A stretch of 64,000 nucleotides of DNA from NCBI RefSeq assembly GCF_014596565.1, contig NZ_NOIN01000004.1, forward strand, positions 372,001 through 436,000. The letters are read 5' to 3'. Shown one piece after another: positions 19,183-28,584 of the stretch. Made by a program: the position numbers and the translations under genes. Source of the stretch: Pseudomonas sp. PSB18 (GTDB taxonomy: Bacteria > Pseudomonadota > Gammaproteobacteria > Pseudomonadales > Pseudomonadaceae). The notes below the pieces were generated by a model that was not told where the DNA came from, ran no database searches, and worked only from the letters and a program-made list of their open reading frames with translations. The first letter of the stretch is position 1; each line of letters opens with the position of its first letter.

Positions 19183-20712
19183 ATGACTACCACGCCTAAA
19201 CCTTTGGTCCTGATGATTCTCGACGGCTTCGGTCACAGTGACAGCCACGAATCCAACGCTGTGTATTCGGCCAACAAGCCTGTACTGGACCGCCTGTGGG
19301 CCACCGTGCCGAACGGCCTGATCTCCGGCAGCGGCATGGACGTCGGCCTGCCGGACGGGCAGATGGGCAACTCCGAAGTCGGCCACATGAACCTCGGCGC
19401 CGGCCGCGTGGTTTACCAGGACTTCACTCGCGTCACCAAAGCGATCCGCGACGGCGAGTTTTTCGAGAACCCGACCATCTGCGCCGCCGTGGACAAAGCC
19501 GTAGCGGCCGGCAAGGCCGTGCATTTCATGGGCCTGCTGTCCGACGGCGGCGTGCACAGCCACCAGGACCACCTGATCGCCATGGCCGAACTGGCCGTCA
19601 AGCGCGGCGCAGAGAAGATCTACCTGCACGCCTTCCTCGATGGCCGTGACACCCCGCCGAAAAGCGCCGCCTCTTCGATCGAGTTGCTGGACACGACCTT
19701 CCAGACGCTCGGCAAAGGCCGCATCGCCAGCATTGTCGGCCGTTACTACGCCATGGACCGCGACAACCGCTGGGACCGTGTCGCCCAGGCCTACAACCTG
19801 ATCGTCGATGGCAACGCCGAGTTCAGCGCCGCCACCGCTCAGGAAGGCCTGGAAGCCGCCTACGAGCGCGGTGAAAGCGACGAATTCGTCAAGGCCACTA
19901 CCATCGGTACACCGGTCAAGGTCGAAGATGGCGACGCCGTGGTGTTCATGAACTTCCGTGCCGACCGCGCCCGCGAGCTGACCCGGGTCTTCGTCGAAGA
20001 CGACTTCAAGGAGTTCGAACGCGCTCGCCAGCCAGAACTGGCCGGTTTCGTGATGCTGACTCAGTACGCCGCCAGCATCCCCGCACCGTCGGCCTTCGCC
20101 GCCGGCAGCCTGGAAAATGTCCTGGGCGATTACCTGGCCAAGAATGGCAAGACCCAGTTGCGCATCGCCGAAACCGAAAAATACGCCCACGTGACGTTCT
20201 TTTTCTCGGGCGGCCGCGAAGAACCGTTTCCGGGCGAAGAGCGCATCCTGATCCCATCGCCGAAAGTCGCCACCTACGACCTGCAACCGGAGATGAGTGC
20301 CCCGGAAGTCACCGATCGGATCGTCGACGCCATTGAAAACCAGCGTTACGACGTCATCGTGGTCAACTACGCCAACGGCGACATGGTCGGTCACAGCGGT
20401 GTGTTCGAGGCGGCGGTCAAGGCCGTGGAGTGCCTGGACACCTGCGTTGGACGCATCGTCGAAGCGCTGGAAAAGGTCGGCGGCGAAGCGCTGATCACGG
20501 CCGACCACGGCAACGTCGAGCAGATGTCCGACGAATCCACCGGCCAGGCCCACACTGCCCATACCACCGAGCCGGTGCCGTTCATCTATGTCGGCAAGCG
20601 CGACTTCAAGGTCCGCGAGGGCGGCGTGCTGGCCGACGTGGCGCCGACCATGCTGATGCTGCTGGGCATGGAAAAGCCGGCGGAAATGACCGGAACTTCG
20701 ATTCTGGTCTGA
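19183..20712 (+). CDS. gpmI: 2,3-bisphosphoglycerate-independent phosphoglycerate mutase
   Basis: The 509-residue enzyme interconverts 3- and 2-phosphoglycerate through a phosphoserine intermediate, using two manganese ions. The start is ATG 19183 ([17 protein letters not shown]). Metal ligand Asp14 and nucleophile Ser64 ([14 protein letters not shown]) are visible, as are the later metal motif [11 protein letters not shown] and [12 protein letters not shown]. Length is normal for the family. It is transcribed towards envC, from which it is separated by a REP element. Confidence 0.97.
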   Translation: MTTTPKPLVLMILDGFGHSDSHESNAVYSANKPVLDRLWATVPNGLISGSGMDVGLPDGQMGNSEVGHMNLGAGRVVYQDFTRVTKAIRDGEFFENPTICAAVDKAVAAGKAVHFMGLLSDGGVHSHQDHLIAMAELAVKRGAEKIYLHAFLDGRDTPPKSAASSIELLDTTFQTLGKGRIASIVGRYYAMDRDNRWDRVAQAYNLIVDGNAEFSAATAQEGLEAAYERGESDEFVKATTIGTPVKVEDGDAVVFMNFRADRARELTRVFVEDDFKEFERARQPELAGFVMLTQYAASIPAPSAFAAGSLENVLGDYLAKNGKTQLRIAETEKYAHVTFFFSGGREEPFPGEERILIPSPKVATYDLQPEMSAPEVTDRIVDAIENQRYDVIVVNYANGDMVGHSGVFEAAVKAVECLDTCVGRIVEALEKVGGEALITADHGNVEQMSDESTGQAHTAHTTEPVPFIYVGKRDFKVREGGVLADVAPTMLMLLGMEKPAEMTGTSILV

Positions 20713-20736
20713 CATCTCGGCCAACCCCAACCCACC

Positions 20737-20830
20737 CTGTGGGAGCAAAGCTTGCTCGCGATGGCGATCGGACGGCCAGCATTTTTGTTGAATGTACTGG
20801 CGTCATCGCGAGCAAGCTTTGCTCCCACAG
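20737..20830. repeat. REP doublet (AAGCTTGCTCGCGA variant)
   Basis: CTGTGGGAGCAAAGCTTGCTCGCGATG and its inverted partner CATCGCGAGCAAGCTTTGCTCCCACAG flank a ~45-bp spacer. Both arms carry the same AAAGC variant, which suggests arm co-evolution or a recent common origin. Confidence 0.9.
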
Positions 20831-20953
20831 AGGTTTGGCGGTGATTTGGTGCCTGACACCAGCCCAGTTATCACACAGCCCCAAATGGGCGTTTTTTTTG
20901 CGGCGTGGGGCGGGCATACTAGGCCGTCCCTTTCCCTGGTATCGCCCGCCTCT

Positions 20954-22246
20954 ATGCTTCGCGTCCTGATAGCCCTCGCTCTGACCTGCCTGCTCCAACC
21001 GGCCTTCGCTGACGAGCGCGCGCAAACCCAACAGCAGTTGGAAGCCACGCGCCAGGACATTGCCGAGCTGAAGAAGCTGCTGGGCAAGCTGCAGGAAGAA
21101 AAAGCCGGCGTACAGAAAGACCTGCGTGGCACCGAGACCGAGATGGGCAACCTGGAGAAACAGGTGGATGCCCTGCAAAAAGAGCTGAAGAAAAGCGAAT
21201 CCGAGCTGCAGCGGCTCGATGGAGAGAAAAAAAAACTCCAGAGCGCGCGCACTGAACAGCAACACCTGATCGCCATCCAAGCCCGCGCGGCCTATCAGAG
21301 CGGCCGTCAGGAGTACCTCAAGCTGTTGCTCAACCAGCAGAACCCCGAGAAATTCGCCCGCACCCTCACCTATTACGACTATCTGAGCCAGGCACGCCTG
21401 GAACAACTCAAGAAATTCAACGAAACCCTGCGCCAACTGGCCAACGTCGAAAAAGACATCGAACTGCAGCAGGCCCAGTTGCTGGTGCAGAAAAGCAGCC
21501 TCGACACCCAGCGCGAAGAACTCGAGAAAGTTCGCAAGGAACGCGCGGTGGCCCTGGCCAAGCTCAATGACGATATGAAGGCACGGGACAGCAAGCTCAA
21601 GGCTCGCGAGCAGGACCAGGCCGAACTGGCAAACGTGCTGAAGACCATCGAGGAAACCCTGGCCCGCCAGGCGCGAGAGGCAGAGGAAGCGCGACAGAAA
21701 GCGCTGATCGCCCAGCAGGAAGCCGAAAAAAAGCGCCTGCGTGAAGCCCAGGCCGATGCGGACTCGGACGATGCACCACGCAAACCCGCGAAGTCCAGCC
21801 CTGGCGCATTGGTTTCCAGCGATGGCGAAACCTTCGGCGGCGCCTTTGCTTCCGCCCGGGGCAAACTTCCATGGCCGGTCAATGGTCGATTGCTTGCGCG
21901 CTTTGGTGAAACCCGCGGCGACGACACCCGTACCAAGTGGGACGGTGTGATGATCAGCGCATCCGCCGGCAGCCAGGTGCATGCCGTTCATGGCGGGCGG
22001 GTAGTGTTCGCCGACTGGCTGCGCGGCGCCGGCCTGCTGGTGATCCTCGATCACGGCAACGGTTACCTGAGTCTGTATGGCCACAACCAGACGCTGCTCA
22101 AGTCGGCGGGGGATGTGGTCAAGGCCGGAGAGTCCATCTCCACGGTCGGCAACAGTGGCGGGCAGGATACGCCTGCACTGTATTTCGCAATTCGTCAGCA
22201 GGGTCGCCCCAGTGACCCGGCCCAATGGTGTCGTGCGCAAGGATAA
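20954..22246 (+). CDS. envC: EnvC-type murein hydrolase activator
   Basis: 430 residues from ATG 20954, with a signal peptide (cleavage near QPAFA|DE), a long coiled coil (~22-255) and a C-terminal LytM/M23 fold (~310-425). The M23 zinc ligands are missing: the first position reads RTKWDGV instead of HxGxD, and the HxH pair is replaced by YFA in ALYFAIRQQG. It is therefore predicted to activate amidases at the septum rather than cut peptidoglycan, as for E. coli EnvC. An upstream in-frame start at 20792 overlaps the REP element. It is followed after 32 bp by ctpA. Confidence 0.92.
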   Translation: MLRVLIALALTCLLQPAFADERAQTQQQLEATRQDIAELKKLLGKLQEEKAGVQKDLRGTETEMGNLEKQVDALQKELKKSESELQRLDGEKKKLQSARTEQQHLIAIQARAAYQSGRQEYLKLLLNQQNPEKFARTLTYYDYLSQARLEQLKKFNETLRQLANVEKDIELQQAQLLVQKSSLDTQREELEKVRKERAVALAKLNDDMKARDSKLKAREQDQAELANVLKTIEETLARQAREAEEARQKALIAQQEAEKKRLREAQADADSDDAPRKPAKSSPGALVSSDGETFGGAFASARGKLPWPVNGRLLARFGETRGDDTRTKWDGVMISASAGSQVHAVHGGRVVFADWLRGAGLLVILDHGNGYLSLYGHNQTLLKSAGDVVKAGESISTVGNSGGQDTPALYFAIRQQGRPSDPAQWCRAQG

Positions 22247-22278
22247 GCGCGCCCATCCAATTAAGGAGTTCGTTCGAC

Positions 22279-23595
22279 ATGCTGCATTTGTCCCGCCTCA
22301 CCTCGCTGGCCCTGACGATCGCCCTCGTGATCGGTGCACCCCTGGCTTTTGCCGCCGGACCGGCACCATCGGCGCCTGCCGCCACGGCCGCCACCACCAA
22401 GGCCCCGTTGCCACTGGACGAACTGCGCACCTTTGCCGAAGTCATGGACCGGATCAAGGCCGCCTACGTCGAGCCGGTGGATGACAAGATGCTGCTGGAG
22501 AACGCCATCAAGGGCATGCTCAGCAACCTCGACCCGCACTCCGCCTACCTGGGGCCGGAAGACTTTGCCGAATTGCAGGAAAGCACCAGCGGCGAGTTCG
22601 GCGGCCTGGGCATCGAAGTCGGCAGCGAAGACGGCTTTATCAAGGTGGTCTCGCCGATCGACGACACCCCGGCCTCCAAGGCCGGGATCCAGGCCGGTGA
22701 CTTCATCGTCAAGATCAACGGCCAGCCGACCCGCGGCCAGAGCATGACCGAAGCCGTAGACAAGATGCGCGGCAAGATCGGCCAGAAGATCACGCTGACC
22801 CTGGTGCGCGATGGCGGTACGCCATTCGACGTGACCCTCACCCGGGCGGTGATCCAGGTCAAGAGCGTGAAGAGCCAACTGCTGGAGTCGGGCTACGGCT
22901 ACATCCGCATCACCCAGTTCCAGGTCAAGACCGGCGAAGAAGTCGCCAAGGCCCTGGCCAAGCTGCGTAAGGACAATGGCAAGAAACTCAACGGCCTGGT
23001 CCTGGACCTGCGCAACAACCCTGGCGGCGTGCTGCAATCGGCGGTGGAAGTGGTGGATCACTTCATCACCAAAGGCCTGATCGTCTACACCAAGGGCCGT
23101 ATCGCCAACTCCGAGCTGCGCTTCTCGGCCACCGGCAACGACCTGAGCGACGCCGTGCCGCTGGTGGTGTTGATCAACGGTGGCAGCGCCTCGGCCTCGG
23201 AAATCGTCGCCGGCGCCCTGCAGGACCAGAAACGCGGCGTGGTCATGGGCACCACCAGTTTCGGCAAAGGCTCGGTGCAGACCGTCCTGCCACTGAACAA
23301 CGACCGTGCTCTCAAGATCACCACTGCGCTGTACTTCACGCCCAACGGCCGTTCCATCCAGGCCCAGGGCATCGTTCCGGATATCGAGGTGCGCAAAGCC
23401 AAGATCACCAACGAGCAGGACAGCGAGTACTTCAAGGAAGCCGACCTGCAAGGTCACCTGGGCAACGGCAACGGCGGCGCCGACAAACCGAGCGGTTCCG
23501 GCGGCAAGGCCAAGCCGATGCCGCAGGATGACGATTACCAACTGGCCCAGGCCCTGAGTCTGCTCAAAGGACTGAACATCACCTCCGGCCGCTGA
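22279..23595 (+). CDS. ctpA: C-terminal processing protease CtpA (S41 family)
   Basis: 438 residues from ATG 22279, with a signal peptide to about residue 26, a PDZ domain (~100-185) and an S41 protease domain. The Ser-Lys dyad is readable as Ser303 (NGGSASASEI) and Lys330 (TSFGKGSVQT). In P. aeruginosa the homologue works with the lipoprotein LbcA to degrade peptidoglycan endopeptidases. The low-complexity Gly/Lys/Ser tail near 420 is a linker-like region. It shares an operon with envC and the yibQ-like gene, a cell-wall remodelling set. Confidence 0.95.
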   Translation: MLHLSRLTSLALTIALVIGAPLAFAAGPAPSAPAATAATTKAPLPLDELRTFAEVMDRIKAAYVEPVDDKMLLENAIKGMLSNLDPHSAYLGPEDFAELQESTSGEFGGLGIEVGSEDGFIKVVSPIDDTPASKAGIQAGDFIVKINGQPTRGQSMTEAVDKMRGKIGQKITLTLVRDGGTPFDVTLTRAVIQVKSVKSQLLESGYGYIRITQFQVKTGEEVAKALAKLRKDNGKKLNGLVLDLRNNPGGVLQSAVEVVDHFITKGLIVYTKGRIANSELRFSATGNDLSDAVPLVVLINGGSASASEIVAGALQDQKRGVVMGTTSFGKGSVQTVLPLNNDRALKITTALYFTPNGRSIQAQGIVPDIEVRKAKITNEQDSEYFKEADLQGHLGNGNGGADKPSGSGGKAKPMPQDDDYQLAQALSLLKGLNITSGR

Positions 23596-23596
23596 G

Positions 23597-24379
23597 ATGG
23601 GCCTGCGTTTCATCCTCGGGCTGTTGTGCTGCCTGGCAGGCGCCGCCATTGCGGCGCCCGACACGCCCGTGGCTTCACCGCACAAGGCCTACTTGAGCCT
23701 GATCATCGACGACCTGGGGCAAAACCTGCCCCGGGATCGTCGGGTATTGGCCCTCCCCGGACCGGTCGCCACCGCGATCATGCCCGACACGCCCCACGCC
23801 GCCGAATTTGCCCGCGAGGCTCACCGCGCCGGCAAGATCGTCATGCTGCACATGCCCATGGATCCGGCGACCGGGCCATTCGCCTGGCATCCCGAGCTGT
23901 CGATTGAAGAGCTGGGAAAACGCCTCGACGCCGCGTTCGCCGCCGTGCCCTATACCAGCGGGATCAACAACCACATGGGCAGCCGCATGACCGCCCAACC
24001 CCAGGCCATGGCCTGGCTGATGGCGGACTTGCAGCAGCGCCACAAGTTCTTCGTCGACAGCCGAACCAGCGCTCAGACCGTCGCGGCCGCCGAAGCCCAG
24101 AAAATTGGCCTCGCCAGTGTGTCGCGGGATGTATTCCTCGACGACGAGCGCACCGAAGCCGCCATCGCCCATCAGCTCCAGACCGCCATCGACCTGGCTC
24201 GCCGTCAGGGCTCGGCCGTGATGATCGGCCATCCCTACCCGCAAACCCTGGCGGTGCTCGAACGCGAACTGCCCCGGCTCAAGGCAAAGGGCGTCGAGTG
24301 GATCGACATCAAGTCGATGATCAGCCTGCGCAGCAATCGGGCGATGGTGGGGCATGGGAGGGATGGGGTTTATCGATAA
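23597..24379 (+). CDS. Divergent polysaccharide deacetylase family protein (YibQ)
   Basis: 260 residues with a signal peptide (~1-20, ending AAIAAPDTP) and the divergent polysaccharide deacetylase fold. The motif LIIDDLGQNLPRDR near the N-terminus carries the conserved Asp pair, followed by HMPMDP, GINNHMGSRMT and MIGHPYPQTL. YibQ proteins accompany envC and ctpA in many proteobacteria. The substrate is unknown, and a periplasmic role on peptidoglycan or another glycan is inferred. The start lies one base after the ctpA stop. Confidence 0.9.
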   Translation: MGLRFILGLLCCLAGAAIAAPDTPVASPHKAYLSLIIDDLGQNLPRDRRVLALPGPVATAIMPDTPHAAEFAREAHRAGKIVMLHMPMDPATGPFAWHPELSIEELGKRLDAAFAAVPYTSGINNHMGSRMTAQPQAMAWLMADLQQRHKFFVDSRTSAQTVAAAEAQKIGLASVSRDVFLDDERTEAAIAHQLQTAIDLARRQGSAVMIGHPYPQTLAVLERELPRLKAKGVEWIDIKSMISLRSNRAMVGHGRDGVYR

Positions 24380-24427
24380 GCGCGGCGCGGCAATCCGACG
24401 ATGGGGCCAGACCGGCTAGCGCACGGC

Positions 24428-25174
24428 TCAGAGATAGCGCGCCATGATCGCGTCCACGGCACCTTCCTTGCGCAGCTCATCCAGGGCTTTTTGCAGCCGT
24501 GCGACCACGTCGTCGGACACGTCCTTGTTCAGCGCCAGGTACAACTCGGCACTGTTGAATCGCAGCACGGTCTTGAGATCGCTCACGCCTTCCTGACGGG
24601 CCAGGTAGCGGCCGGCCGGGTCGCCAGTGGCCCACAGGTCGATTTGACCGTTGACCAGTTTCCTGGCGTTGTCCTGGTCGCGCAGCACGACCACTGGCTT
24701 CAACCCTTGCTTGCCCAGTGTTTCGGCAATCGCATCGCCCTTGTAGGCGCCGATCCTGTATGGGCGCGCCTGCTCCAACGAGTCGAGGGCTATCTTGCTG
24801 TCCGCCCTGGCAAGCATGATCCAGTCGTCCGGACCGATGGGGCCGACCCATTTGAAAAGCGCTTCACGCTCCGGCAACCGCGCCATGACAAACACACCGT
24901 AGCCGGGATTTTCCAAGGCGAGTTTGTAGATGCGTTCCCAGGGAAAACGCAGCGTCAGGCTGTAGGTGATATCGGCGCGCTTGAAGATCTCGCGGACGAT
25001 GTCCACGGCAATGCCATGAATGTTCTCGTCCTGGGCGAAGTTCTTGCCGTTCTTGGCCATGTTGTACGGTGGGAAGTTTTCCGTCAGCAGCACCAGCGAC
25101 GTATCGGCCGCGCGAACGGTCCCTGCGAGCAGCAAGGTGGCGCTGGCAAAGGCAAGAACGAGGCGTTTGAGCAT
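24428..25174 (-). CDS. Periplasmic solute-binding protein, amino-acid family 3
   Basis: 248 residues with a signal peptide (MLKRLVLAFASATLLLAGTVRAAD, cleavage near 22) and an SBP_bac_3 fold (LLTENFPPYNMAKNGKNF, then VDIVREIFKRADI). No permease or ATPase genes are next to it. Such orphan proteins in pseudomonads often feed a shared transporter or a signalling receptor. The gene follows hisF in the same direction with a 63-bp gap; cotranscription is possible but no functional link to histidine synthesis is visible. Confidence 0.85.
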   Translation of the reverse strand: MLKRLVLAFASATLLLAGTVRAADTSLVLLTENFPPYNMAKNGKNFAQDENIHGIAVDIVREIFKRADITYSLTLRFPWERIYKLALENPGYGVFVMARLPEREALFKWVGPIGPDDWIMLARADSKIALDSLEQARPYRIGAYKGDAIAETLGKQGLKPVVVLRDQDNARKLVNGQIDLWATGDPAGRYLARQEGVSDLKTVLRFNSAELYLALNKDVSDDVVARLQKALDELRKEGAVDAIMARYL

Positions 25175-25237
25175 GTCGGGCTACCGCAATCCATGGTGTG
25201 CCCAAGAGTGCCTTGGGCCCGCCATGGTGTCCAGCAA

Positions 25238-26008
25238 TCAGCGAATGCAGATACCGCGCTGCGCCATGTAGGCCTTGGCCTCCGGCACGGTGTATTCGCC
25301 AAAGTGGAAGATGCTCGCCGCCAGCACCGCGCTGGCGTGGCCTTCGAGAATGCCGTCGGCCAGGTGTTGCAGGTTGCCGACACCGCCGGAGGCAATCACC
25401 GGGATTCCCAGGGCATCGCTGATGGCGCGGGTGACGCCCAGGTCGAAACCATTCTTCATGCCGTCCTGGTCCATGCTGGTCAGCAGGATCTCACCGGCGC
25501 CCAGGCCTTCCATCTTCTTCGCCCACTCAACGGCGTCGAGGCCGGTTGGCTTGCGGCCGCCATGGGTGAAGATTTCCCAGCGCGGAGGCTCGCCCGGACC
25601 GGAAACCTTTTTCGCATCGATCGCCACGACAATGCACTGCGAGCCGAAACGCTCGGCAGCCTCGCCGACGAATTCAGGATTGAAGACGGCCGCGGTGTTG
25701 ATGGACACCTTGTCCGCACCGGCGTTGAGCAGGTTGCGGATGTCCTGCACGGTGCGCACGCCACCGCCGACGGTCAGAGGAATGAATACCTGGCTGGCCA
25801 TGCGCTCGACGGTATGCAACGTGGTATCGCGGCCATCGACGCTGGCCGTGATGTCCAGGAAGGTAATCTCGTCCGCGCCCTGTTCGTCGTAGCGACGGGC
25901 GATTTCCACCGGGTCGCCGGCGTCACGGATGTTCTCGAACTTGACGCCCTTGACCACCCGGCCGTTATCCACGTCCAGGCAAGGGATGATGCGTTTGGCC
26001 AGCGCCAT
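25238..26008 (-). CDS. hisF: Imidazole glycerol phosphate synthase cyclase subunit
   Basis: A 256-residue (beta-alpha)8 barrel. It uses ammonia from HisH to convert PRFAR into imidazole glycerol phosphate and AICAR. The catalytic Asp near residue 12 (IIPCLDV), SMDQDG near the middle and the phosphate-binding ASGGVG motif are visible. It lies 9 bp downstream of hisA. Confidence 0.97.
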   Translation of the reverse strand: MALAKRIIPCLDVDNGRVVKGVKFENIRDAGDPVEIARRYDEQGADEITFLDITASVDGRDTTLHTVERMASQVFIPLTVGGGVRTVQDIRNLLNAGADKVSINTAAVFNPEFVGEAAERFGSQCIVVAIDAKKVSGPGEPPRWEIFTHGGRKPTGLDAVEWAKKMEGLGAGEILLTSMDQDGMKNGFDLGVTRAISDALGIPVIASGGVGNLQHLADGILEGHASAVLAASIFHFGEYTVPEAKAYMAQRGICIR

Positions 26009-26017
26009 GATGAGTCC

Positions 26018-26755
26018 TCAGCCTGTGTAGGAATCGCAGAAGGCCTGGGCCTCGGCGACGTCCAGGGTGCCTTCATAAATCGCGCGACCGGTGATCGCAC
26101 CGATGATGCCGGGAGCCTTGGCGTCGAGCAGCGTCTTGATGTCGCCCAGGTTGTGGATACCGCCGGAGGCGATGACCGGAATCTTCGTCGCGGCGGCCAG
26201 GGCAGCGGTGAACGGGACATTGCAGCCCTGCATCATGCCGTCTTTGGCGATGTCGGTGTAGACGATGGCAGACACGCCGTCAGCCTCGAAGCGCCTGGCC
26301 AGGTCGATCACCTGCACGGTGCTGACTTCGGCCCAGCCGTCAGTGGCGACGAACCCGTCCTTGGCGTCCAGGCCAACGATGACCTTGCCCGGGAAGGCGC
26401 GGCAGGCTTCGGCGACGAACTCAGGTTCCTTGACCGCCTTGGTGCCGATGATCACATAGCTGACGCCGGCCTTGACGTAGTGCTCGATGGTTTCCAGCGA
26501 ACGAATACCCCCGCCGATCTGGATCGGCAGGTTCGGGTAGCGCCTGGCAATGGCGGTGACCACTTCACCGTTCACCGGCTGCCCTTCGAAGGCGCCGTTC
26601 AGGTCGACCAGATGCAGGCGACGGCAGCCACCTTCCACCCACTTGGCGGCCATGCTCACCGGATCATCGGAAAATACCGTGGAGTCTTCCATCCGGCCCT
26701 GACGCAGACGTACGCAAGCGCCGTCCTTGAGATCGATAGCGGGGATAATCAGCAT
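26018..26755 (-). CDS. hisA: ProFAR isomerase HisA
   Basis: 245 residues from ATG 26755 ([12 protein letters not shown]); a frame extension of five residues to 26770 is not needed. It is a half-barrel-duplicated TIM barrel with the catalytic Asp in IPAIDL and the second Asp in the VYTDIAKDG block, plus ASGGIHNL for phosphate binding. It catalyses the Amadori rearrangement in histidine synthesis. Confidence 0.97.
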   Translation of the reverse strand: MLIIPAIDLKDGACVRLRQGRMEDSTVFSDDPVSMAAKWVEGGCRRLHLVDLNGAFEGQPVNGEVVTAIARRYPNLPIQIGGGIRSLETIEHYVKAGVSYVIIGTKAVKEPEFVAEACRAFPGKVIVGLDAKDGFVATDGWAEVSTVQVIDLARRFEADGVSAIVYTDIAKDGMMQGCNVPFTAALAAATKIPVIASGGIHNLGDIKTLLDAKAPGIIGAITGRAIYEGTLDVAEAQAFCDSYTG

Positions 26756-26797
26756 CTGGCAAACCTTCAAATACGAATGTTCAGCTTGGCTCGGGAA

Positions 26798-27052
26798 TCA
26801 GTTTTTCTCGAGCGCCCACAGGTCGCTTTCGATGCTTTCGAACCTTTCCTTAAGGTGCGCCTGCACGTCGAAAATCGCCCTGTTGTAATAGTGCGGAGCA
26901 ATTTCGCGGGTAAACAGGTCAAGAATTTCCGCCGCCTCGAACGAACCCAGGTCCAGTTCGAAACGATCCTCCATGAACCGCTGGATCTTGCGGTTCGCCT
27001 CACTCTCCTGCTCGGGCGTGAGGGTGAGGATGGGCGGTTTCTTGCGCGCCAT
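26798..27052 (-). CDS. DUF2164 family protein within the his operon
   Basis: 84 residues from ATG 27052, starting [16 protein letters not shown]. It is rich in charged helices and matches the small DUF2164 family, which has no established function. Its start overlaps the hisH stop (TAATG), and hisA follows after ~43 bp, so it is cotranscribed with histidine genes. Confidence 0.85.
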   Translation of the reverse strand: MARKKPPILTLTPEQESEANRKIQRFMEDRFELDLGSFEAAEILDLFTREIAPHYYNRAIFDVQAHLKERFESIESDLWALEKN

Positions 27053-27690
27053 TACCAGCGGCCGTCCCACGCGGCGAAATTCTGCAGCAATTGCAGGCCA
27101 TGGGTATGGCTCTTCTCCGGGTGGAACTGCACGGCGAATCGCGACCCATCGGCCAGGGCTGCGGCGAAATCGACGCCATAATGACCGCTGCCCACCACCT
27201 GCCGCGCATTGCCGGCAGCGATGTAGTAGCTGTGCACGAAGTAGAAGCGCGCCAGATCCGGAATGTTGTGCCACAGCGGGTGGTCCACCGCCTGCTTCAC
27301 TTCATTCCAGCCCATGTGCGGGACTTTCAGGTGTTCAGCGTCTTCATGCAGGTCCTTGCCGAAGAACTTGACCTGGCCCGGGAACATGCCGATGCAATCG
27401 ACACCGGTGTTCTCTTCGCTGCGCTCGAGCAAAGCCTGCATGCCCACGCAGATGCCCAGGAACGGACGATCCTGGCTGACTTCGTGGACCAGCGAGTCGA
27501 AGCCCAGGCGACGGATCTCGGCCATGCAATCGCGAATCGCACCGACACCGGGGAATACCACCCGGTCGGCTTCGCGAATCACCTCGGCATCGCTGGTGAT
27601 CAGGACCTTGCCGGCGCCCACATGCTCGAGGGCCTTGGCCACCGAGTGCAGGTTGCCCATACCGTAGTCGATAACCGCAACGGTCTGCAT
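27052..27690 (-). CDS. hisH: Imidazole glycerol phosphate synthase glutaminase subunit
   Basis: A 212-residue class I glutamine amidotransferase. The nucleophile is Cys81 ([10 protein letters not shown]) and the His/Glu pair lies in VQFHPEKS near residue 194; the oxyanion region is PGVGA. It supplies ammonia to HisF. Its start overlaps the hisB stop by one base, and it is coupled to the DUF2164 gene downstream. Confidence 0.97.
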   Translation of the reverse strand: MQTVAVIDYGMGNLHSVAKALEHVGAGKVLITSDAEVIREADRVVFPGVGAIRDCMAEIRRLGFDSLVHEVSQDRPFLGICVGMQALLERSEENTGVDCIGMFPGQVKFFGKDLHEDAEHLKVPHMGWNEVKQAVDHPLWHNIPDLARFYFVHSYYIAAGNARQVVGSGHYGVDFAAALADGSRFAVQFHPEKSHTHGLQLLQNFAAWDGRW

Positions 27691-28283
27691 TACAGCACGC
27701 CCTTGGTGGAGGGCATCTGCCCGGCCATGCGGTCATCGAGTTCCACGGCCATGCGCAGGGCGCGGCCGAAAGCCTTGAACACGGTTTCGATCTGGTGGTG
27801 GGTGTTGTGCCCGCGCAGGTTGTCGATGTGCAGGGTCACGTTGGCGTGGTTGACGAAGCCCTGGAAGAACTCCTGGAACAGGTCGACGTCGAAACCGCCG
27901 ACGGTAGCGCGGGTGTACGGCACATGCATCTGCAGGCCCGGACGGCCGGAGAAGTCGATGACCACCCGCGACAGCGCTTCATCGAGCGGCACATAGGCGT
28001 GGCCGTAGCGACGAATGCCCTTCTTGTCGCCGATGGCCTGGGTAAAGGCCTGCCCCAGGGTGATACCGACATCCTCCACCGTATGGTGGTCGTCGATATG
28101 CAGGTCGCCCTTGCTGACGATGTCCAGGTCGATCAGCCCGTGACGGGCGATCTGGTCCAGCATGTGCTCAAGGAAAGGCACGCCGATATCAAACCGGGCC
28201 TTACCGGTGCCATCCAGGTTGATCGAGGCTTTGATCTGGGTTTCCAGAGTGTCGCGCTCGACAGACGCCTTACGTTCGGCCAT
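27690..28283 (-). CDS. hisB: Imidazoleglycerol-phosphate dehydratase
   Basis: 197 residues from ATG 28283 ([12 protein letters not shown]); a GTG three bases earlier is possible. The manganese-binding motifs [11 protein letters not shown] and GHNTHHQIE are present. This is the monofunctional dehydratase, without the phosphatase domain of the enterobacterial protein. It is the first gene of the minus-strand his set hisB-hisH-DUF2164-hisA-hisF. Confidence 0.97.
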   Translation of the reverse strand: MAERKASVERDTLETQIKASINLDGTGKARFDIGVPFLEHMLDQIARHGLIDLDIVSKGDLHIDDHHTVEDVGITLGQAFTQAIGDKKGIRRYGHAYVPLDEALSRVVIDFSGRPGLQMHVPYTRATVGGFDVDLFQEFFQGFVNHANVTLHIDNLRGHNTHHQIETVFKAFGRALRMAVELDDRMAGQMPSTKGVL

Positions 28284-28452
28284 CACCAGCTCCGCAAAAT
28301 CATTGGGCGAAAAAGGCAGCCATTATAGGGGCGCGAGCGACAAACAGAAACACGGGAGACGATATCACTGACGGGCTGAACCCCGCGCCGTCGGCGATAG
28401 ACATGTCCATACAAGTGAGCGATGCAGTTTTTTGCCATCAGCCAGAAACAAA

Positions 28453-28540
28453 TGTGGGAGCGAGCCTGCTCGCGATAGCGGCGGATCAGTCAACAATGAT
28501 TCGACTGACACGCCTCATCGCGAACAGGCTCGCTCCCACA
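28453..28540. repeat. REP doublet in the 300-bp gap between hisB and the MFS gene
   Basis: TGTGGGAGCGAGCCTGCTCGCGATAG and the inverted partner (with one change, CGCGAACAGG) flank a ~35-bp spacer. The remaining ~170 bp up to the hisB start should contain the his promoter; no consensus box stands out. Confidence 0.88.
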
Positions 28541-28584
28541 GGGGTCACCCGGAACCGATGGCTCCGGGATCACCTCGATGTTGC

